Assembly: GCF_000219625.1 (NCBI RefSeq)
Contig: NC_018218.1
Location: forward strand, 1,984,001-2,048,000
Reading direction: 5' to 3'
Length of the DNA stretch: 64,000 nt
Source: Zymoseptoria tritici IPO323
Taxonomy: Eukaryota; Ascomycota; Dothideomycetes; Mycosphaerellales; Mycosphaerellaceae
In this document: positions 57,423 to 64,000 of the stretch, one piece after another
Position numbering within the stretch: position 1 is the first letter of the stretch
Layout: each line of letters opens with the position of its first letter
Made by a program: the position numbers and the translations under genes
Notes under the pieces: model-generated
The model's database searches: none
What the model was told of the DNA's origin: nothing
Seen by the model: the letters and a program-made list of their open reading frames with translations, nothing else

Positions 57423-58476
57423 CTACCTGCCCCTCCGGTACTCCGCAAACGACTGTTCCATCTTCATCTTCTGGCCCCACGTAAACTCCGTCATGCACGA
57501 ATCTGCGCTGTAATCCATGTAATTATGGATCGAGTCCTTGCCAGGCTGCTGAGGGCAGCTGTCCTTCTTTTTCGGACAACCCCGGGTCGGGGTGATCTGG
57601 GCCGGCGTGTCATCGACATCATCGCCGCTGTCACCGCAGAACGGTACTGAGGACCCCGTCCGGTCTTCGGAGAAGACGTGGTTCAGACCGAGCCAGTGGC
57701 CGGTTTCGTGAATCGCAGTGTAGCCGAGGTTGTACACTCCATACTTGTTGACCGCCTCCTGAAAGAAATTTTAGAATGGTATGCAGAGTGAAGTGGCCAG
57801 GGCGACGTTGTTGGGGTACATACTCCGCCTGGCATCGTCTTAGCCGAGAGCATGATACCGTCTGCGATGACTTCCATAGGGGTCGGATTCACGAGCGGAA
57901 CTGCGGCTGGTTCGACGACTCGTTAGACTCAATGGCAAGAGAGCTGGAGAAGAAGGCACGTACCACTTCCATAGGCCCATTCCATGTCGCTCAAGACGTA
58001 GATGTTCAGAGTTGAGTAGTTCCCCTTGTGTAACATTGTTTTGAACTCCTCTTCCACTTGCGCCAACACGGGATCGGCCTTTGCGCTGTGCTTTTTGATG
58101 CCGTCGAAAGTGGCCCAGCGGTCGCTGACAGTGTAGTTGATGTCATTTGTGCGGAATTGGAAGCTGTAGGGAGCGAACTTTTTATTCATGATTTTCATCT
58201 GGCGTCGGTCAGCAAGGCTGGACACGCTGAGTCGAGCGGCGATGCTCTCGTTACCTGTTGCTCTACGATGGCTTTTGGGTATCTGTTCTTCTTGGCCTGC
58301 GTGGTAATCACATGGATGTACGTATCGATAGTGAAGTTCTTCAACATGCCTCTCTCGGCGGTTCGGTCTGTCATGTTCTTCGCGAGTTCGGGAGGTGGAG
58401 CTGGTGCAGCGCATCGTTGTATAGCGAAGCCGAGCACAGCCAGATAGGCAACAAGGATACCGATAAGCATGCGCAT
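57423..58476 (-). CDS. Secreted zinc metalloprotease, pappalysin/M43-like
   Basis: Four exons (58476-58255, 58198-57964, 57900-57824 and 57758-57423) join in frame to 289 residues; introns are 56, 63 and 65 nt. The signal peptide MRMLIGILVAYLAVLGFAIQRCAA starts at the second in-frame Met-rich context, and the first upstream frame lacks ATG support. The zinc-binding motif HETGHWLGLNH (HExxHxxGxxH) lies near residue 190, with the Met-turn context MDYSADSCM about 70 residues later. Four Cys around CGDSGDD, GCPKKKDSC and SCM suit the disulphides of fungal M43B enzymes, which are about 280 residues. It lies between two paralogous orphan genes. Probably an extracellular protease; targets unknown. 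Confidence 0.9.
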
Positions 58477-58834
58477 GATGGGCGGAGATGAATGTGGAAA
58501 TGTTGATGATCTACGCCTTAGCAATGTAGTTGATTTGGTTTGGATGGAGGTGCTTGCCACAGCTAGTCAGTGTTGACTTACAAGAGCAGTGCTGTTTTGT
58601 AGGTGACCACTCCGAAAGTCTTCTTCGAGGCTGCCTTCCTTTTGGTTTTCGAGCTCTGTCCAGCGGGAAAGGAAGGTAGCTACGAGCGTTTTCGGTGAAT
58701 TCATACGCTGCAGGAGCGGTGGACACCCTCGCTTCACTCCTTCCCCTTTTCGACCAGTATCCGCGTCGCCCATATGTAAGGCGGAGTTGCGTTATCGCCA
58801 GCTCTTCTTTCGCTGACTGCTCAGCCATGCGTCT
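58477..58834. other. Intergenic, no gene seen
   Basis: Promoter of the metalloprotease gene and 3' flank of paralogue 2. Confidence 0.45.
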
Positions 58835-59947
58835 CTAGTCCTTCACAACTGCCCACATCCAATCACCTTCGCCCGGGAGCTCTCTTTCACCGTCCAATGT
58901 GTTGCTCATAGGGCAATCGAATACCCACATCAACCTGCCGTAATCATCGTCCGCAAATTTGCAGAAGGTAACCAGGCGTGGACACACCGCGCCGACATCT
59001 TCCACACTCCGCGACGTCTTGCTCTTTCCATCCAATACCGATCTGTCCATTGCCTCAGCTCCAGGCACACTGTCCAGTCCGAGGATCCTGACGGCTCGCG
59101 CAAACCGAGCAAGCTTTGCGTCTGGAGGTATTGGCGCATTGCCCCGACCTTGAGCTGGGGGTTGGATCGGCAGCTGCAAGTATGCAGTGGCGGGTCTCTG
59201 TAGGAACTCTTCCAAGCCCTGCTGCGCTATGGTCCATGGGCCATGGGCGATGCGAATTTGTAGGCCGAAGTCCTCATGAAATACCTTGGCCAGCTGTCCG
59301 AGAAGTCTGGAATCTCTGCCGCTCGAACCACGCTCGCTTACACGATTTCTCCAAGATGCTCGCTGGTCGTAGCACACACCATCCCAGTAGGAGCAGTACT
59401 CATAGAACTCGGAGGGTTTGCCATCTGCTTTGAGCTGCTTCAACCGCTCTTTAACTTCGGCACGCTGATCAGCGACTTGCTCGGCTGAGTGGTCTTCACT
59501 TGGGCCTAGTATCTCGCATAGCCCGCAAGCTGCGGGACAGCTAGTATGGTATGCCGATTGAAGTCGATGGTAATCCCGAGCGGCGCACAATCGATCTTCC
59601 GCGGTATACTCAAGATCTCCAGCGTCCTGCATGGCATGGTAGATCTCATGGACGACATCGTCGTCTGCATGCTCGATTGGCTCGCATCGTCCTTCGCCGC
59701 ATGCCTGCTCCCACTCCCATAATTGACGCTGGTCCGCACGCTCGTCTTCCATAAGATACTGCTCTACGTGCTCGACCAACTCGATCGGGAGCGTCGTGAT
59801 GCCTTCTTCACCTTGACCGAAGCGATTACACAAACGGAGAGTGTCGATGGTAGATCGTAATTTGGTCTTCGTGTAGGCTTCCAGATGCGCCCCAAGTCTC
59901 GCAATGTCGACCGGCAGCGCCCAAGCTTGCTCCACTGTGGACGTCAT
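58835..59947 (-). CDS. Uncharacterised F-box-like protein, paralogue 2
   Basis: 370 residues from the ATG at 59947, chosen because it aligns with the shared VEQAWALPVDIA start of paralogue 1; the frame is open 87 codons further upstream but that part is not shared. Conserved blocks in order: STIDTLRLCNRFGQGEEGITTLPIELVEHVEQYLMEDE, then a CxxxRC pair (CGEGRC), a Cys-rich insert absent from paralogue 1 (TSCPAACGLCEI), EDFGLQIRIAHGPWT, YLQLPIQ ... RGNAPIPPDAKLARFARAVRILGL, CPRLVTFCKFADD and DWMWAVVKD. Roughly half the positions look identical to paralogue 1 over the alignable parts. Both genes point the same way with the metalloprotease between. Function unknown. Confidence 0.7.
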   Translation of the reverse strand: MTSTVEQAWALPVDIARLGAHLEAYTKTKLRSTIDTLRLCNRFGQGEEGITTLPIELVEHVEQYLMEDERADQRQLWEWEQACGEGRCEPIEHADDDVVHEIYHAMQDAGDLEYTAEDRLCAARDYHRLQSAYHTSCPAACGLCEILGPSEDHSAEQVADQRAEVKERLKQLKADGKPSEFYEYCSYWDGVCYDQRASWRNRVSERGSSGRDSRLLGQLAKVFHEDFGLQIRIAHGPWTIAQQGLEEFLQRPATAYLQLPIQPPAQGRGNAPIPPDAKLARFARAVRILGLDSVPGAEAMDRSVLDGKSKTSRSVEDVGAVCPRLVTFCKFADDDYGRLMWVFDCPMSNTLDGERELPGEGDWMWAVVKD

Positions 59948-61513
59948 TCCAGTGTCGATGGTGGTCGGAGAGCCGCGGCAATGATTGGTGAGGATGGAAC
60001 AATGTGGTTGTCGATTCGTGTGAAGGTCGGAAATTTTGGGAGATGGTTGGTGAAGGAAGCAAAGTTCGTTGGTGTCAAGTGCAGCGTGCTTGTCTCGAGG
60101 TGAGGGGAGCAGAGTCTTATAAGGTATGCCTCCTATAGAATCTGCGGCGATGTTCTGTAGCAGTAAGCAGAGGAGAATAGAAAAATCTTGAAGAGGTGAA
60201 TAGTTCACTGCGGCCGCCTTGTCACGTGTGCTCTGCTAGATCGTTTGCACGTGAAAGGAAGCCGCACTTCACCCTCCGACCTTTGGTTTTGCGTGTGAAC
60301 ACGAGCGGAAGGGCTTCATCGGGGCGAAGTTGTTGCTGTGCTTCCTTCTGTGGGCGCCGATCAAACCCGACCACCTCACATGGACTTGGGTGGCTCAGAC
60401 CGTACAGTCTGGGCCGGAGAACGAAAGCATCGTTGCTGTTTTGGCTCCTGCGCAGACGTAGATATCCTCGTCGAAAAGGATCACCATTCTCTCGCGCAGA
60501 ACTGCATACTTCAGGCCACCAGAGTTCAGCACATGCAGTGCAGCTTGAGCAGTTCAAGGAGGTACTGCGAGTGGAAATACAGCACAAGCATGCCGTCTGA
60601 GCGAGCATACCCAATTCTCTGTAATCGTAGCAGCACCTCCATCTCTTGCTTGAGCTCATCTTTGTGCTTCAAACCTTCCTCTTTTGTCGTTCGCTGCCTT
60701 TCGCTCCCTCAGTTTCATCCTCTTGCTAAAATGAATACGCGCCAGCCATTCGCGTGGTACCTCGATCAAAAGCAGGCGCTGTGAAGTAAAGCATTTATGA
60801 AAAGACTGCACCATGCTCCAACAATGATACTCGCAGAACAGGGTGTAAATCATATGTGGGACGCGCGAACCGGGGGGGCCGTACGGTCTGCGTATGCTCT
60901 CGCCATCGCCAGGCCCAGAGGAGACACGCGCAGGGCAAACGACGCAGTCGTCGCCGATGCTCTCACCCGCTGGTGACGACGACCACCCTGCCTTCGCGAG
61001 ATCGTGGGAGGCATGGAGGAGACCCGTGAGCGGGAGCAGTCATCAGACGAATCGACGCTACCGTGGTGAACTTTGACTGATTTTCGGATTCGAAGGAGAC
61101 ATTGGAAGTGAGGAAACATGAGCAACCCGACGTGCAACCGCCGTCGTGATTGAATGTCTCCGGACCGAAGTCCGATCCCTTCCGCCAAGATATCGCCAGA
61201 GAAGTACTTGCCTGCCCTGAACACGATCTATCGTTCACCACATACATCAACATGTCCTGCTGGAAAGTGAAGGACATCGTCATCGATCGCAGTGTATCCC
61301 GGCGCTGGCTGTCTACGTTGTCGGTGCCAATAGATGATGCTGCCAGCTCGGCTTCATGCGCGTCAATGTACTAGCCCACGCGCTGCGAGATCGACCAAGT
61401 GCAGTCGACTCAGACTAATAAGTCACGCTGGCCGACGATGTCTCACTATTTCTTGTCGCGGTGAGTTGGGTCTTGAAGCCAAGGTAGGGTCAAATGTCTG
61501 CTGACTCTCCCAG
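59948..61513. other. Intergenic, no gene recognised; possible start exon of the AIM9-like gene
   Basis: About 1.5 kb with only short frames. Near its end ATGTCTCACTATTTCTTGTC (from 61438) is followed by a strong GTGAGT donor, and a CTGAC branch and CCCAG acceptor follow at 61501-61513. That would be a natural start exon, but it joins the kinase frame out of phase. Confidence 0.4.
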
Positions 61514-63178
61514 GGTCTGCAGTCAGTCGCGAAGACCTCTACAGATATACCAATGGCTCGTTTCTGGCCAACCAGGCCAAAGCCTTCGACCGACGGTATC
61601 TCAAGTTCAACCTCGATGAGTTGTGCTCTATTGCCTCCCGCATCGGGAGCATATCCGCGGTGAAGGAGGTCGAGAAGATGGAGGGCGGCTTCAGCAAAGC
61701 ACTGCTTATGAAGAAGATTGATGGCACCGAAGTCGTCGCCAAATTACCGTTCAAGATTGCAGGACCGGCTCACTATACGACGGCCTCTGAGGTGGCCATA
61801 CTGCAGTACGGTACGATCTCGGTCGAATTCGCTCCAGAGACGACTTTTGAGCTGACTTGCTTCCAAGTCCGCCAACACACTAACGTGCCAGTACCGAGGG
61901 TCCTGGCTTGGAATTCTGATGCTACGAATGCTGTCAAGTCGGAATACATCGTTATGGAGAAAGCGCCCGGGGTGCAGCTCTTCAAGGTTTGGGGCGACAT
62001 GCCCGACCACGACCAGTTCATGCTCGTCAAGAACCTCTGCATTCTCGAGTTGGAGCTGGCCAGGCTCAAGTTTCCCGCGCACGGATCGCTATACCTGCGG
62101 CAGTCCCTGCAGAGTAGCGGCCATGTAACTGTGCCCTTGGACGCATCGGAAGATCCGGAAGGTCGATTCTGCATCGGCCCTACCTGTGGCCGCCTGTGGC
62201 ACGAGGAAGGAACCAGTGGTGTCAGAAAAAAAGGTCCATGTAGGTCCTCTGTACCATTGGTTGACATATATGACAAGCACACTCACAACTGACGTACTAG
62301 GGGTCAGCCTTGCCGCGTTCGGCGAGGCGCTCGCAGAACGTGAGATCGCCCGTCTCGAAAACAATCGAAGCGAACAGAAGTCATCAGATCTTCATCCAAA
62401 GGCCGAGCAAATCGCCTTGCTACAGCTCGCCCGGGAGGTCGCGACCCGCATGAGCGCAGAGAGCCTACCCGGGCAATTCGCCAGTCCAACGCTCTGGCAC
62501 AGCGATCTTCACCTCGGAAATATCTACGTGTCAGAAGAGGATCGAACCAAAATCGTGTCTATCATAGACTGGCAGTCTCTCGTCATTCAACCCTTGTTGT
62601 GTCAAGTCCGTTTCCCCGAAATCCTCGAGCTTCCCGAGGACTACGAAATTGGAGGACCGGCTCCGTCTCGCCCGGTGGGTTTCGACGAGATGAAACAAGA
62701 TGAGCGTATGCTGGCAATACACGAGTTCAAACAAGTGTGCATGGCCAGGGCGTACGAGGCCGCATTTGGGATCAAAAGTCCACAAGTGTGTAATGCGCTT
62801 TTACTGCCATCTTACCTGAAGGACTTCTTCGAGCGTTGCGGTGAGGTTTCGGAAGAGGGCGCGACCCCTCTCCGAGCCTGTCTCATCGAGCTAGCGAAGG
62901 ACTGGGAAGAGTTGGGCTGCGCAGGCAAGTGTCCGGTTGCGTTCACCGTAGACGATCTGGCCAGGCACGAACTGGAGTTCAAAGACTACTCAATGTACCA
63001 TGACCTCCAAGCCATGGCTCGCAAATGCTTGGGTACTGATTCGGAGGGATGGCTAGCACCTGCAGTCAACATTCACGTTAAGCGACAGCAAAACAAAGAC
63101 TTGTTGCAAATGATGATGGATAGAAGCGCTGAATACGGCAAGACTCCGGAGGAGGTGCGCAAGATATGGCCCTTTTGA
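61514..63178 (+). CDS. AIM9 / aminoglycoside-phosphotransferase-like kinase (start exon unresolved)
   Basis: Exons 61514-61810, 61868-62239 and 62301-63178 join in frame (about 515 codons); introns are 57 and 61 nt. The second join gives KGPWVSLAAFGEALAEREIARL, the expected GPW...GEREI-type element. Kinase-fold marks: a nucleotide-loop-like VEKMEGGFSKALLMKKIDGTEVVAKLP, a VPVPRVLAWNSD strand, the catalytic loop LWHSDLHLGNIYV (HxDxxxxN) and the metal-binding Asp in IDWQS. This order is that of fungal AIM9-type proteins, mitochondrial by family knowledge. The first intron has no stop and is a multiple of three, so it could be retained. No in-frame ATG precedes SREDLYRYTNGSFL, so the start exon is missing from the model or the gene is broken. 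Confidence 0.75.
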
Positions 63179-63732
63179 AAGAGGCTTTCCTGCGACAAGC
63201 ACACCACTCGACTTCGCCCTAATCGAACTGGCGATTCTTACGCCAAGGGTTCGGAAAGCTGCGTTGAATCGTGCGTCAGCCTTCCAGTCACCAATGGCTA
63301 CCCAGGCGCCTCCATTGACAAGATACTCCAAACGTTGGCGGCTGCTATATCCAATCCTGCATTGGAGTATGACATTGTTCCCGCTTTCGTTCAGCCGACC
63401 TTCTCCTTCAACACTTTCTCGCCCAGCTCGAACACTTTCCTGATCTCCATCTTCTTGTTGGTCTTCGGGTGTGTCGGTTTTGACCGGGAGCGTCGCAACG
63501 TTGCTATGTGTTCCGTACTTTGCCTTGTACTTCTTCAGGGCGGTATTCTTGGCTTCCGCATTGACCTGGAGGTACACGTTCCTGTAAACTCCCTCGATTT
63601 CTTCTCCGGCGTCGTAGCGGAGCTCCGAGGGCTGTGATTTCGCGGGCGCGATGCGATCTCCCGGCGTGTAGCCTATGAAGAATTTCTTGTATCAATTATC
63701 CAGCGATTCAGCTTCCTCAAGACCTTCGACAT
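63053..63732 (-). CDS. Unrecognised ORF at right edge, tentative
   Basis: A minus-strand frame from about 63685 to a stop at 63053 reads as protein (KKFFIGYTPGDRIAPAKSQPSELRYD, GVYRNVYLQVNAEAKNTALKKYKAKYG, EYLVNGGAWVAIGDWKADARFNAAF). A start MSK at 63732 could join it through a 38-nt intron, which is shorter than any other in the window. Its 3' end overlaps the end of the kinase gene by 126 bp on the opposite strand, so a splice or earlier stop may be missing. No family recognised. Confidence 0.35.
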
Positions 63733-64000
63733 GGTCTCTGTTCGGAGCGGGAATGTACAAGCTTGGGTCGGTTTGCTAAAAGGAGAAGCCTGAAGAATGT
63801 GTACGCGTTGAAGCAATCGTCGAGATACCTGCGAATACTTATGCCGCTGGCTCATGTGAAGGAGTTCGGAACATATGGCCTTGTTCTCTAGAGACTTGTG
63901 CCGCCCACGATGCATGTCAGCGGTTAGGCAGGTGAACGACATGGGTGTCATCCTGGCGATGTTGCGAGGCATGTCAGCAGACATGGCAGTGTTGCGTAGC

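Noticed and set aside
1..64000. tRNA, rRNA, CRISPR or prophage-like features
   Set aside because: No cloverleaf, rRNA-like or spaced direct repeats were seen, and the sequence is a nuclear fungal genome. I could not run a covariance search, so a tRNA could be missed.

Overview
The window comes from a filamentous ascomycete. Genes have short GT-AG introns, mostly 48-75 nt, with CTGAC/CTAAC-like branch sites. Intergenic spaces are several hundred bases, there are no operons, and the gene set is typically fungal (Spo14-type phospholipase D, Prp24/SART3 splicing factor, MBF1, DHA1 transporters, C2H2 plus fungal-specific transcription factor). Several uncharacterised families look like those of Dothideomycetes, possibly Mycosphaerellales; that placement is inference from gene style.

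Left accessory part (1-20 kb). Five members of one uncharacterised LRNRIY-motif family are scattered over 0.9-11.4 kb. Two are intact, one is full length but has a stop in place of an invariant Trp, and two are C-terminal fragments. Among them lie a mitochondrial lysyl-tRNA synthetase gene, a complete Fot1/pogo DNA transposon killed by five RIP-like stops, and a Golgi UPF0658 membrane-protein gene just beside the transposon that has lost a recognisable start codon. Next come an F-box/Cys-rich protein, a secreted beta-propeller protein, a small broken ORF and a C2H2/fungal-specific transcription factor gene with a premature stop.

Core part (20-33 kb): MBF1, a TAPR1-like (DUF4588) protein, a long calponin-homology protein, a sugar transporter and a 1,831-residue phospholipase D. 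A 638-bp palindromic-ended element (probable MITE) carrying a nine-copy 17-bp GC-rich minisatellite sits about 300 bp upstream of the phospholipase D gene.

Middle part (34-53 kb): a rhodopsin-like (PTH11-type) membrane protein, a DHA1 drug/polyamine transporter divergent from a phytanoyl-CoA dioxygenase-like enzyme, a Prp24/SART3 splicing factor divergent from mitochondrial ribosomal protein uL22m, and a 1,727-residue low-complexity protein with four copies of a short acidic-FLR-GP motif.

Right accessory part (54-64 kb): an epoxide hydrolase gene with four frame breaks, two paralogous uncharacterised genes bracketing a secreted M43-type metalloprotease, an AIM9/aminoglycoside-phosphotransferase-like kinase, and an unresolved ORF at the edge.

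Coordinates and splice sites were derived by hand from reading frames and splice consensus; no alignment or search was run. Domain names rest on recognition of motifs.
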